Source of the DNA: Blastomyces gilchristii SLH14081
Taxonomy: Eukaryota > Ascomycota > Eurotiomycetes > Onygenales > Ajellomycetaceae
Assembly (NCBI RefSeq): GCF_000003855.2
Contig: NW_003101680.1
Span: 1,436,976 to 1,500,975 of the forward strand
Direction of reading: 5' to 3'
DNA: 64,000 nucleotides
The translations under genes and the position numbers were made by a program. Under the pieces are notes generated by a model that worked only from the letters and a program-made list of their open reading frames with translations, had not been told where the DNA came from and made no database searches. The number at the start of each line of letters is the position of its first letter. The first letter of the stretch is position 1. Shown here one piece after another: positions 10,482 to 22,379 of this stretch.

Positions 10482-13400
10482 GGCTATCTAGAAGCAACAG
10501 CAACAACAACAACAACAACAAACAACAAACAACAATAATAAGTAATAATAATAAATGTAAGACGGACACACGCGGACAGCAGCAGCACAGCAGAAGCAAC
10601 CGAGATAAATCAGTACAAATATCAGTGGTTCAGGTATGGTATGTGTAATTACTGTATCCAAGCTCCAGTTCTTTTTGCTGCTTAATTTTTGAGTTCTTTC
10701 GCTCCTGGTTTCTTTATTATTTCCCCCTTATCCTCTTGCGTCTGCCTTTTATTTTTTCCTAGGGGAAAGAAAATCCGCTTTGCTTTGCTTTGCCTGGTTG
10801 GTTGCTCAGTAGATTTCCGGGAAAGTGGACACGCTGGGTTTGATTTACAGGGTCGAGTGGGAATCGATCGGTAGCAGGTCAAAAAAAAAAAAAAAAATCA
10901 AAAAAAGACAGAAAAACCCTGAGTGGGGCCTTGGTGGAGGGAGAGCAAGAGGGTTTTTTTTTCTTTTTCAGTTGTGTTGATATAGGGTTCTTTCAGCAGT
11001 GCCGGAGAGGGAGAGGAGAGGAAGAAGAGAAGAGAAGAGAAGAGAAGATGAGGAGGAACACGGAGGGAGGAGGAGAATCGGGAATCCGCGGCAGCAACCA
11101 CAACAACCGCGGGGACAGTGAGGCCAACCAACAACCTGTGTCAGGTAGTTAGCGCTTCGTCTCTTGCGACGTTGATTCCCCCCCCCCCCCCTGCCTGCTG
11201 TTGCCTGCTGTTGCCTGCTATTGCTTGCTGTTGCTTGCTTGCTGTTGCTGTGGCTGTGGCTCAGATGCTTCGCTAGCTAAACAATTCCTCTTCCTCCTCT
11301 GCTGCTGCCAAATTTCCTCTCTCCGCGCGGCCAGCGCCGGCAAAACTGTCCCGATCCAGTCATGCCTGCCCCACCCCAGCGCGCGCCTCGGCTGCCCCTT
11401 CCAGCACACTGATTGGCTGCTACTCCGGCGCGGACGAAAGGGACCGACCTCGGCTAGTGGCTAGTGGACATCGATATCTCAGCCGTCCAACGCCCAAACG
11501 CCAACGCCAAGTCCACCGCCAAGCCCAACGTGATGCAACCTTATATGACGTAGGAAACGCTAGACCGAATTCGGCTAGGTTGGGGCTCTGATACATGCAG
11601 TCACTTGTCTGTGACGTCTGTGACGTCTGTGACATCGATGTAACCCCCACACGGGCCAACACCTGGGCGCTGGCTACGTGAGGGGGGGGCAGCAGGTACG
11701 GTACCTACCTACCCTCGATGTTTCCTCTGTTTTGTGGTTTGTTTGAACCCTGATTGATAAAGATATGTAACATACAATCTATCTATCTATCTCTATCTAT
11801 CTATCTATCTATCTATATACATTGTATGTCTTTTGTGGAAGTCAAATCTCACTTCTCTACTCCGTATATATGCAAACCAAGGGCCGCCAAGAAACAAAAA
11901 AGGAGGGGTGCTGATAACAGAAACAAGATTTGTACATAATTGCCATTGGTCATAGCTAATTATCATTATTATTGCTGGATACAGTGAAACAGTGAAACAC
12001 GCATTATTATTATTATTATTTTTATTATTATTATTATTATTCATTCCAGAGAGGAGCTGAGAAATTGATCTAACATACAACACGAATAATGCCGAGTTAT
12101 CCCCTCGGCTGCCCCTCGAGAAAACCCGAGCGGAAAAGAGTAACTTGTTACAGGTGGGAATAAAAAAGCTTTTGTATACTCGGATGCATTCCGGGAGCAT
12201 GGATAGTTATTAGCTAACTAACTAGGTAAGTTGTTGGCACTGTTTGCTCGGTGCCTGGATTGATAAGCAGCGCGGGCGGGAGCCTGGAGGGAGGGGGAAG
12301 GGAAGGGAAGAAAAGAAAATACCCATCAACTGTTAAATAACTACCTACGCTGCGTAGGTAGGGTAGGTTAGGCAGGACTGAAGGAGGCTTACCTGACCCG
12401 ATGAACACTCACTTTACAGGCGCATTGTCTGCTCAGGTAACTATGGTTTCGCGGGGATTGTTGGAGATACAAGCGATTTAGGAGCATTATCAGATCATCG
12501 TCATTGTTGTTATTGTTATCATTTGTTTGGCTACGGGGGGGGGGGTTTGGGTTATAAACTAGGTATATATATATATATATATTATTAGAGCAAGTGTTTA
12601 TAAAAAACTCAATGCACACACAGTTTTATTTATGCATCCTCCTTCCCGCGCGGGATAAATTTCCTCTCCAAATTCCGTCTGTCTGCCATTTGTTATTTGA
12701 TATTGACATTCTCATCCGTGTTACGCATCAATTTATGTACTGTACCTAGGTGGGCATTCCTCCCCCTTCCGCCTTCTGACAAAAGCCCCGTTGCCGGAAG
12801 TTTCAGAAACCAGCCTATATCCGTTTTGGATGTGCATGTTTTTGATGATCTTTGTTTTGTTTTGCGTTTCATCTTTCATCCGCCGCCCTGCTGGCGATTG
12901 TAACAGATATCTCACAATCTGTTGACAGAGAATGATTCCAGCCCCCTTAACTACCAGTAAAAAGACTGGTGGTGATTGAGCTCTTTTTCCCTAGTGTCCT
13001 ACAGATTAGATTACAAGGTTCTTCTAACTTATGTGGTTAGAAGCTCTGCTGCTGCTAAGCTACGAGTGTGTGTGCCAACATATGTTACTCCACCGATTTG
13101 AACTGAATCAAATCAACAAAAAATCATTTCTTAAAGATCTCTCTCATTGTGTGGAGATCACCCTCAGTTGAAGAGAGAGAGAAGACCTCAGAGTGAGCAT
13201 CTCTCTCTAATTATTGATTTTTTCCCTTCCTCAAAATTGAATCATAGAAAAATCACTAAAGAGTAGCACAGGTTCAAGAGATAGATAGTGTTGACATATA
13301 TATATATATATATGAAATGCTTCGGCCTCTTAACTACCAGTACAGACTGTTTGGTCCCAGTGCCCTACCCAATATATATATCTAGGGTGGAAACGGACAT

Positions 13401-13913
13401 TGGAGATGGTAAAGTTGTATATGAGAAGGAATGAAAATGGTTGGAGATTTTTTAATCTGCCCAGGTGTGCTCACAATACGGAGTACAATGCTAAATGATG
13501 TAGTCGTTATAGACACAAAATACTAATTTTTTTTTTAAAAAAAAAAGAAAACGAAAAGCAAGCTATATGCCGAAATACTGCCCAATGATGAATTATAACG
13601 GAGAAAGGAGACAACTAACAGGAAGGGGAAAAAAATGAAGAAAGTAGAAGACAAAAAATAGCAGACAGAAGGAGAGGCATTAGGCATTATCTCCAAGGCT
13701 CTTATCTTTTATTGCAGGGACGGCCCCGTCTAGCGGTGTCAGAAATTCCTCTCTGGAATTCTTTTTCTTTTTGATATCTTTTTGACTTTGTTGAATGATT
13801 ATGTGTGGAATAGTTATGTCGTCCGGTGTTGAAAGTTTATGTTTAGTTCTTTAGACAAAGTTCTTGGTCTAGGGTGAGAGGGAAAAAAAAAAAGGATAGG
13901 TGGGTAGGTGGGT
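10482..13913. other. 3.4-kb gene-free, repeat-rich spacer
   Basis: Lies between the isocitrate dehydrogenase start and the C1-THF synthase stop. It contains CAA (about 10503-10540), a C run (about 11180-11190), ATCT (about 11780-11816), TTA (about 12004-12042) and TA tracts (about 12565-12582 and 13297-13313). A CTTAACTACCAGTA motif occurs twice (12946 and 13329) with similar flanks. The part near 10.5-11.2 kb is probably promoter and leader of the dehydrogenase. No exon or tRNA was recognised. Confidence 0.6.
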
Positions 13914-16900
13914 TTAGAAGAGACCGTCAATTTCTCCAGTCTCAGCATCGACGTCGACATTGAGATAGCCTGGCGCGGTGGGGAGGCCGGGGATGGTTTG
14001 GATATCGGCTGCGAGGGCGTATCTGTGGAAATTTCTTTGTTAGCAGGTTGTTTTTTGTATGTATATATTTCTGAGTGTCTAAAGACCATCTGAAGGCTGA
14101 AGGATATAAATAGAGGTAGGCTTACAGATATCCCGCACCAACAGCTAGCCTGACATCTCTAATCGGAACAGTGAAGCCAGTCGGCGCACCCTTGAGGTTC
14201 GGATCATGGCTGAGCGAGTACTGCGTCTTCGCAATGCAGATGGGCAGGTTTCCGAATCCCTGCTTGGTATACGTATCCACCTTCTTCTGCGCGAGTTCGC
14301 TAAACTCCACCGCAGCAGCACCGTACATCTCCTTGCCGATGCGCTCGATGCGTTCCTGCACCGTGCCATGGAGGTCATACAGCATCTTGAAGTCCTTGGG
14401 CTTCGAGCTGGCCATGATGACGCCCTTGGCTAGATCGACGGCACCGGCGCCGCCCTCCGCCCAGTGGTTGGCAGGGATAGCATCCTCTGCGCCCGCGGTG
14501 ATGGCCTCTTCGCGGATCACGGCGATTTCGGCGTCGGTGTCGGTTTCGAATTTGTTGATGGCGACCACGACGGGGATGCCGTAGCTCTTCGCGTTTGCGA
14601 TTTGTTTCTTCAGATTGACGCAGCCGTTTCGGAGCAGTTCGACGTTCTCGGTCGTGTATTCTGGTGCCAAGGTGGCGCCGGGGGCGATTGGGGGTCCTCC
14701 TCCGTGAGCCTTGATGGCTCGAACGGTAGCGACGATGACAACGGTGTCCGGGACGAGGCCGGAGGAGCGGCACTTGATGTTGAAGAACCGCTCGCCGCCC
14801 ATGGTGAAGTCGAAGCCGGCTTCCGTGACGACGAAGCCAGTCTTGGCTTCATGGTCCTCGCCTGGCTCGGTGCCTGCCAGTTTCAGGGCGAGTTTATCGG
14901 CCACGACGGAATTGGCGCCAATGCTGATATTGGCAAAGGGTCCGGCGTGGACAAACACCGGCGTCCCTTCAAGACTTTGCATGAGATTTGGCTTAATTGC
15001 GTCTCTCATCAGAGCCGCCAGTGCGCCGCCGCAGCCAATGTCGTCACAAGTGACTGGGTCTCCGTTCTTGGAGGTAGCAACCACCATTCTGCCTAGGCGT
15101 TCCCGCATATCGCCAAGGTCGTTGCTGAGGGCTAGGATAGCCATACATTCGCTGGCAACGGAGATATCGAAGCCGGTCTGTCTGGTATGGCCCTTCTCGG
15201 TTGCAGCTTGCCCAACCGTGATGGTTCGCAGATGCCTGTCGTTCACGTCCAGGACTCTCCGCCAGGTAATAGTCTCCGGGTCAATATCCAATCTTGCGAA
15301 ACGGTTGATTTCCTCTGGTGTGAGGTCATCTGGGTTTGTTTTTGTAATTCCCAATTTCTTCAACCGTCGGAGGAAGATGGGCTGGAACTCTCGTTTTCCC
15401 TTCTTGACTGGCACCAGCCGTTTATACAGCGCACCATCGCTTTGTGTGGATTCGTGGAACATTCTTGTTTCAATAGCAGCTGCCAGCAAGTTGTTTGCAG
15501 CGGTAATGGCATGAATGTCACCGGTCAAATGAAGGTTGAATTCATCCATGGGGATGACTTGGCTGTATCCTCCTCCAGCGGCACCGCCCTTGATTCCAAA
15601 GGTGGGCCCTTGGCTAGGCTGTCGGACGTTGGCAAAGGCGATTCTGTTGAGGTGGGCACCAAGAGCTTGTGTAAGACCCATAGTCGTGGTTGATTTGCCC
15701 TCTCCCAAGGGGGTTGGTGTTATCCCGCACACCAAAATATATCGTCCATCACGGCGGTGGGACAGACGGTCCAAGAGGTCAAGGGTAACCTTGGCCTTGG
15801 TATGTCCGTATGGCTCCAATTCGTGCGGTGCGATGCCGATCTCCGCGGCAACCTGGGTAATAGGCTTGGGTCGCTGGGTCCGAGAGATGGCGATATCTGA
15901 GGGAACTGGGGTTTGAAGCTTGATAGGCAGAGGCGTGATGTGTCTATCCTTTTCCCTCTCGAAGTAGGCCCTGGCAGAATTAACCACATTCTGAAGAAGC
16001 ATGGCTACAGTCATTGGACCAACCCCTCCAGGGACCGGGGTGATGTGCGAGGCGACTTCAACAGCAGCAGAAAACTCAACATCGCCAACCAACCGTTGGC
16101 CGGATTTCTTCGTTGCGTCAGGAACGTAGTTTGTGCCGACATCGATGACCACCGCGCCAGGTTTGAGCCAAGAACCCTTGACAAACTCGGGCTTCCCAAT
16201 GGCAGCAACCAAGATATCCGCTTCCTTAACAATGGCTTCCAAATTCTTGGTCTTAGAGTGGCAGACAGTTACGGTGGCATCCGCGTTTTTCAGTAAGTAG
16301 CTGACGGGGCTTCCTACAATGTCACTTCTGCCCAAGACCACTGCATTCTTACCAGCCAGCTCAATCCCGGAGACACGAAGGAGCTCCATAACACCTTGGG
16401 GAGTGCATGGAACAAAAAGAGGCTTGCCACCTCTCTTGGCCAATTCCCCAATATTGACAGCTCCGAAGCCGTCCACATCTTTCTCCGAAGCGACAGCAGA
16501 TGTAATGGTATGCTCCGAAAGGTGGCTTGGGAGGGGTAATTGGACGAGAATGCCGTGTACGCTCGGGTCGTTATTTGCAAGTGCGATTTCTTGAAGCAAT
16601 TCAGGTTCGCTGATATCCTCAGAGAATTTGCTGAGTTTGCAGCTTATATTTGCCTATAATCGGAGGGAGTACAAAGTCAGCTTGTGTACTGTACTTCTAT
16701 TGCAATTGAACACGATGGCGGGGTACATACCTCTTCAGCAGCCTTTAGCTTCATGCGAACATAAGTACCTAGCTACTGTTAGAACATGGGCGCAACAAGT
16801 AAAGGAGACGGAGGGTATTGTCTATTTCATACTAGAGTCTGATCTGTCACCAACTATATGCGGAATTAAGCCCAATTAGCTTCAAATTAGTTTTTTTAAG

Positions 16901-17403
16901 AAAGGGTAATATGCACTCCTTATATGCGAACAGGTAACTAAATGAACCCTGCAATTGGAAAAGATAGGGCGCATACTTTGGAAAATAACCAAGCTAGGCT
17001 TGAACCTAGGATTAGTTTCCTGCGCCTTCTGAATCTCGGCATTTAGACGCTCCCTAATGTTTTTGGCAATTGTATTGCCATCAATCCTGACAGCGGCCAT
17101 ATTGGATTTCGTGGACGAAAAAGAGCGTGTTCGTGCTGGAAAACGTGGGGAGGAGTGCGCTCGCGGAAAACGAGGGAAGGTAGTACAAATAGGCAGACTG
17201 ATAGCTCGAGGGCCACTACTAATAATAGACCTGAGACTGCGTGAAGAGAAGCACCGCGCCGCCGATGTCGTGTAGCGGTGAGTGTGGGTTCGAGGGATGA
17301 TGGAGGGGTAGTAGTAGGAGAGAGAGTTGGGCCGCACGGAGCGGGGGATCGGCGGCAAACGGAGGTGTTCGCGACAAACAACTCTACTGCTAGGTAAAAC
17401 CAT
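13914..17403 (-). CDS. MIS1: C1-tetrahydrofolate synthase (trifunctional)
   Basis: Five exons: 17403-16977, 16853-16833, 16768-16731, 16653-14126, 14022-13914; 1040 residues from the first ATG, or 939 from Met102 (ATG at 17100). It carries methylene-THF dehydrogenase, methenyl-THF cyclohydrolase and formyl-THF synthetase activities, interconverting one-carbon units. The N-terminal domain shows DRSDSSTYVRMK with the family's active-site Lys, [17 protein letters not shown] and [11 protein letters not shown]. The large domain has the ATP loop [30 protein letters not shown] and the C-terminus [15 protein letters not shown]. Residues 1-101 are Arg/Ser/Pro-rich with few acids, matching a mitochondrial presequence; Met102 (MAAVRIDGN) fits the start of a cytosolic form. 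Yeast uses two genes (MIS1, ADE3); here one gene may supply both. Confidence 0.95.
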
Positions 17404-18136
17404 GACCTCGGCTGGGCCTGTGAACAGGAGCTGGGCTTAATAAGGGAACACTTAATTTCCGGCGGCTAGAGGGAGGCAGAATTGGTCAAAGGAGCGCGTG
17501 AAAGGCGCCCCTAAACGTCAAAGCTGGATGTCAGAGGAAAGGACTGATGAATGATTGGACCGACTCCATTGGGAGGGTGCTTAGGCCAAAAATGAAGAAA
17601 TATTTTACATGGGAAATAAATCTACGGTCAATGAATTGTTTATTCGAGATTCTAAGCTATTAATACGTTACTGACTCAGCGCTGATCACACAATTGAATT
17701 ATTCTGATTCGGATTTTTTTCACGATAATTTTCCCCCCCTAGAATCCGCCAATTTACCGTTTTTTTTTTTGTTAAAGTTTTTTCCTGATGACAAAGACAA
17801 ATTTAAGGTTGGAATTGGCGATGTGGTTGTCGGATTATCATAGTTCCGGTAATACCGTTGCACCCGCAGCTGGTTACGGTAATTTAAGTCTTGGCACGGA
17901 TCGAACGAAGTGTGCGACGAAAATTATCGACGGTTGGAAAAGGAAATAAATAATATTAATGACTTCAGCGGGAGCAAACGAGCGAACAGCCCACCGCCTA
18001 GCCAACGACACATCCCGCTCCACAGTCTATTACACTTGTCTGCCTGAGTGTAGCAAGCAATCTTCGGTGTCTTCTACATATCCTGCTATAGCTCTTGACG
18101 CGCGATCACTCCTGGTGATCCTCTGCTATCGGCAAA
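17404..18136. promoter_or_regulatory. Divergent promoter C1-THF synthase / eIF3i
   Basis: 733 nt between two divergent starts, so both promoters must lie here. There are T runs (about 17717-17724, 17759-17770) typical of fungal promoters. No specific regulator site is claimed. The short open frame at about 17959-18243 overlaps the eIF3i start in another frame and has no protein character. Confidence 0.5.
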
Positions 18137-19429
18137 ATGAGACCTATTCTGCTTCAGGGCCATGTAGGTCAAATCTAATTTTAATAGAACTCCGGCTACC
18201 ACACCAAACCACCCTAGCTATGTTGATTTTTCCCCTTGGCTAACATACATGGAATTGTAGGAACGGTCTCTCAACCAAATAAAATTCAACCGTGACGGTG
18301 ACCTGCTTTTCTCAGTGGCAAAGGACAAGATTCTCTGCTCATGGTTCTCCGCAAACGGTGAACGACTAGGCACTTATGAAGGCCACCAGGGTGCCGTGTG
18401 GACTGTCGATGTTACTCCAAACAGTGTTCTCGTCGCTACCGGCGCCGCAGACAATACCATCAGACTGTGGAATACGAAGACCGGCGAGTGTGTCAAGGTG
18501 TGGGATTTCCCCACGGCGGTCAAGCGGGTAGAGTTCAGCCCGGATGGCAAGCGGTTATTGGGCGTAACTGAGAAGCGAATGGGATACCTGGCTACGATTG
18601 TGGTCTTCGATATACGGTACGGTGATGGGGAAGGAAACAACTTGTACGACCAACCCGAAGAACCTTCTTTGAAAATCACATGCGAGGAGAGCAAGGCGAC
18701 GGTTGCTGGCTGGAGTTTCTTGTCGAAATATATCATTGCTGGACATGAGGATGGCAGTGTCAGCCAGTATGACTCCAAGGTACGTTTTTCAAAGAGATAG
18801 CAAGATATGCTTTGCTTGTTTGCAAAGGAGTTCCTTGTATATATTAACTAGCATTTTCGATGTACAGACCGGAGAGCAGCTCGAAAATGTCCAAGCCCAT
18901 GAATTCGACTACCAAATTAACGACATCCAATTCTCCCCTGACCGAACTTACTTCATCACTGCATGCAAAGATAAGAGTGCCAAGGTATGTGCCGCAGTCC
19001 TCATCTCCTTACCTATTTGCCCTCCTGAGCAAAAACAAATGATATGCCCCTAACCCCCAAAACCACCAGATTATCTCCTCTCGAAACCTCGCCATCCTTA
19101 AAACCTACGTAGCAGACACCCCCCTCAATACCGCCGCCATCACCACCAAGAAAGACTTTGTAATTCTCGGCGGTGGTCAAGCAGCCATGGACGTCACCAC
19201 CACTGATGCCCGACAAGGAAAGTTCGAAGCCCGGTTTTACCACAAGATCTTCGAGGACGAGATTGGCCGTGTCAAGGGCCACTTCGGCCCTCTGAACACG
19301 ATTGCCGCGCACCCTCTCGGCACTGGCTATGCCTCTGGAGGAGAGGACGGATACGTGCGTGTCCACCATTTTGATAAGCCGTATTTTGATTTCAAGTACG
19401 AGGTTGAGCGGGAGCAGATGCTGAAATGA
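18137..19429 (+). CDS. TIF34: Translation initiation factor eIF3 subunit I
   Basis: Four exons: 18137-18163, 18261-18779, 18868-18984, 19070-19429; 340 residues. It is the WD40-propeller subunit of the eIF3 complex in the cytoplasm. The 27-nt first exon codes MRPILLQGH, the invariant family start, and joins [20 protein letters not shown]-repeat signatures follow: [70 protein letters not shown] and [22 protein letters not shown]. Its length is the family norm. It starts opposite the C1-THF synthase gene. Confidence 0.95.
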
Positions 19430-20873
19430 TGTCCCGGGAGAGAACGGAGGAGCTTTAATTAGGTATTGCTGGTTGGTTGTTGCTTGTTGTGTGCTGATGA
19501 TGGGGATGGGTCGAGATGGACGGGAAGTTGTTGTGGGTGTGTTTTTATTTTTCTTATTTCCTTGTTCTTTTAACCTCTCTCTCTGCCTTTCATTTCAGCC
19601 TATGCGCTCCTCTTTTTCCTCATGTTTCGAGTGATAGCCTCCGATTTCATTTGTTTCTTGTATCTCTTTTCCTTTTAACGTTATTCTAACGCTGTCACAT
19701 GGATATCTGCTTTTTTATTTTATTTTATTTCCCCCCTCTTGCCGCATAAAAATGGGTTTCCCGGTTTCTATTCCTTCAGTTGTTAAGGGGTTCCTTGGAA
19801 GGCAACTTATGTTTTGATCCTTGAAAAATAATAATACAAGCTCTGTCAATGTTATACTCAAACACTGTTATATACTTCTACTTCAGAAGGTTTTGTGATT
19901 CAAAGGTTGCTTAGGTCAGTGTAAAAGCTTCTGCAGCATACACTGGCTTGTAAAGAAAAGAAACAAATTAGTGTAGTCACTACTCCGTAGATGTACACAA
20001 GCTACTAGAGTCTCAGAGCAGTCAATCATTGTTCTAAAATCACATTCTCATCTATCACTTCTGATCACAATGAATATGTATATCTGAATACAGTTAGTAG
20101 TTACACAGACTGGCTACCAAGCTGGGATCATTGCTCTTCCGATTCCGATTCCGATTCCGATTCCGCCTAATTCATTATCGGCTGATTGGTCAAGTCAAGC
20201 CCCTATTATTGCGATTATTGCGACAATGAGCTCCTCAAAAGACAAGGCGAGCTTTCGACGGCGCACCGTGGCTCCCATCCAGGACACAAATGAAGCTTTC
20301 AAATGAAGAAGGCCCAATCCGTCGTCGTGCATTGAGTTTGAATTTGCGAGCGGCCCAATAGCTTATAACAACTTCCGCACCAGTGATGATTTAGGAAGGC
20401 AAGCCGCAAGTTCAAGCAACCAATCAAGCACCCCGAAAACTCTTGATTATGCATTGGCGCCATCAGCGGGCACCATTCCTTCAGATGATACATACCCCCC
20501 TCCCTTCCAGCTATATAGCCTAGCCTTTCTCCAAGATTTCTGCACAAGAAACTATCTGTAGCGACGTATGGGCTCTTCGGAATATCTGTTTATCCGAGTA
20601 CAGCTGGGCAGTCGCCATTCCCCATTGGAGATTCGACCAACATTACGGCGAATTCGGTCAACTCTCTTCTTTCTTATTTGGCCCCTTCCATGGTAGTATT
20701 CCTTACCATATCCACTTCTATCACTGGAAGAGATTGATAAACATCCTAATTTTCACAACAAACATCAGTCTGGAATTTGAAAACTTCATCACATCCCTAT
20801 CTACCACATCCGTGATACGCCGCTCCGCTCGCTATTTTGACTTGTTGAGGATCTCTGTGCATCAGAGTTCATT
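19430..20873. other. Spacer after eIF3i, no gene confirmed
   Basis: T-rich 3' region of eIF3i, then AT-rich sequence. A TTCCGA hexamer array (about four and a half copies) lies at 20137-20164. A 41-codon open frame starts at 20568 (MGSSEYLFIRVQLG) and could be a broken upstream part of the decayed gene at 20874, but nothing links them directly. Confidence 0.5.
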
Positions 20874-21374
20874 ATGATGGGCTATGAGTGTGAATACTTT
20901 TTTTCCCATCGCGAGCCTCACTGGTCATTGGCTTGCATTCCAGATCCTCAGGACGAAGATAGCATCCGTTATGCTATCCTTGCTAGCATGGTGGAAGCAC
21001 TGGTTGATGCATTCAATTGGAGACTAGAACATGGAATTCGCCGGGATAACACAATGGACAAATCTGAGTAGCGGAGATTCAATTTCTCAAGAGAAGATGC
21101 CCCATCCTGGACTTCAAAGATTGGCCCTGTCGCAAAGCCCCTAACTTTTCATGAGGCTGGCTCCACTGACATGACACTTGAGCGACATTTCTTCAAAAGA
21201 AACATCAAAGTGCCGAATGGATACTTGTACACAGTATAGCACTTGAAGATTTATACAGTGAACGGACATGTCCGCCTTTTGTACCATGGTCACCAGCCAA
21301 GAGCCGCGAAGCTCGATCTACTTGGACGTCAGCGACAAAGATATTTCGTTTTCTATAAGCTGGGATGTGACTGA
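20874..21374 (+). pseudogene. Unknown protein gene interrupted by in-frame stops
   Basis: One plus-strand frame reads as protein-like from the ATG at 20874 to the TGA at 21372-21374, but is interrupted by TAG at 21069-21071 and 21237-21239. The first block reads CEYFFSHREPHWSLACIPDP then AILASMVEALVDAFNWRLEHGI; the second includes RRFNFSREDAPSWTSK and FFKRNIKVPNGYLYTV; the third YFVFYKLGCD. Composition, with balanced charges and aromatic residues, argues for a former gene. Both TAG codons would be CAG before one C-to-T change. I do not recognise the family. Alternatively the stops fall in unrecognised introns, but no fitting GT-AG pair was seen around them. Confidence 0.45.
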
Positions 21375-21763
21375 ATGGATAGACGATTGATGATCCTGCA
21401 AGGCACAGCGCTCCTAGAGGGAGTATTTTAGTCGCAATTCTTAACAAGGACAGCTAGATGTTTTGTTTGTGTACGTACGCCTAAGGTCTTTATCCAGTGT
21501 AATCCGCGTGGCAAGAATAGATAGGCGATTAGGCAGGAAGTCGCTATGTCCATCTTGCAGGGCATATATATGTGCACATGGGGTAACTCCGCGGCTGGTG
21601 TCTGAAATCAAGCCATCTTTATGTCTCATTGGGTATTAATGATTAGATGACAGATGATAGGAAGGGGAAGGAATTAAGTTCCAATTTAATACAACAATGA
21701 GTACAATACAGGCAGACTACAGCTTAAGGCAGGTTCTCTATTTAGTGACCTGTGTAGCAGTTC

Positions 21764-22379
21764 TCATGCACAAAACCGATCATTTTGGGTTCCTAAATTC
21801 ACATCACACATCTTGCAATGCATCGGCTTAAAATTGTCAAGATGCCATCTCCCGAGATGCATAAGAATGAAATACCCCATTATTAAGGCGAATAAAACAA
21901 AACTTGGGACTGTGCTCAAGCAGTTGCAGCATACAGTAGGTTCAGTGACTACTACAACTCTTGATTTTGTATCAAGATCCAGCCCAGAGTGGTCAACATT
22001 CGGAACAATGTGGCCTTCTTCTACTCCACAATAGGCCGTAACAGCGTTGGGATAGCAGTGATTCGACGCTGTAATTCTGCCTCCGGAGTGCTTGGTGGTA
22101 GTGTGTGAGACGCTCCGGAGCCATGTAGTCCTGACCACTCTAGGACGTCCCTCACCTCATTGCCTACAAGCTTTCCAGTGAGCAGGCCTCAGTGTCGACC
22201 AGAGGCTGCTCCTCTTGATACCGCTTAAGGATGTCATGTTTGGGCCTCACTCGAGCCCGTTGTTTCGCATTGCGCAGCTCTCGAAGGGCGTTCCTATACT
22301 TATTATCTCTCGCTTCATATCTGGGTGCCCCTCGAGCAGAAGTACGCCGCCGTCGGAGTTTTTCCACCCTTCTACTCAC
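21764..22379 (-). pseudogene. DUF3435/FluG-domain protein relic (C-terminal part)
   Basis: Reading the minus strand from 22379, the frame gives ALRELRNAKQRARVRPKHDI and LKRYQEEQPLVDTE, which I recognise as the linker before the C-terminal part of fungal DUF3435 (FluG-like) proteins. Around 22190-22130 another frame gives LLTGKLVGNEVRDVLE, then LPPSTPEAELQRRITAI, then a third frame VTAYCGVEEGH, and finally EPTVCCNCL and RWHLDNFKPMHCKMCDVNL, the remnant of the cysteine/histidine-rich end. The order matches the family, but at least two frame changes separate the blocks and the N-terminal recombinase-like half is missing, so this is a dead fragment. DUF3435 includes the captain tyrosine recombinases of Starship elements; this piece alone does not show a Starship. 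Confidence 0.6.

Noticed and set aside
10099..10648. Leu- or Arg-rich open frames near the isocitrate dehydrogenase start
   Set aside because: Shadows of the serine-codon repeats in exon 1 and of the leader; the real frame is fixed by the conserved enzyme core.
13780..14100. Separate small gene before the C1-THF synthase stop
   Set aside because: The frame [15 protein letters not shown] is the last exon of C1-THF synthase, joined over a 103-nt intron.
14375..15989. Long open frames opposite C1-THF synthase
   Set aside because: Antisense shadows of a GC-rich conserved gene; Arg/His-rich or Ser-rich with no domain.
16985..17005. tRNA-like GGTTCAAG/CTTGAACC word
   Set aside because: It is inside exon 1 of C1-THF synthase and no cloverleaf surrounds it. 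No tRNA was found elsewhere by eye.
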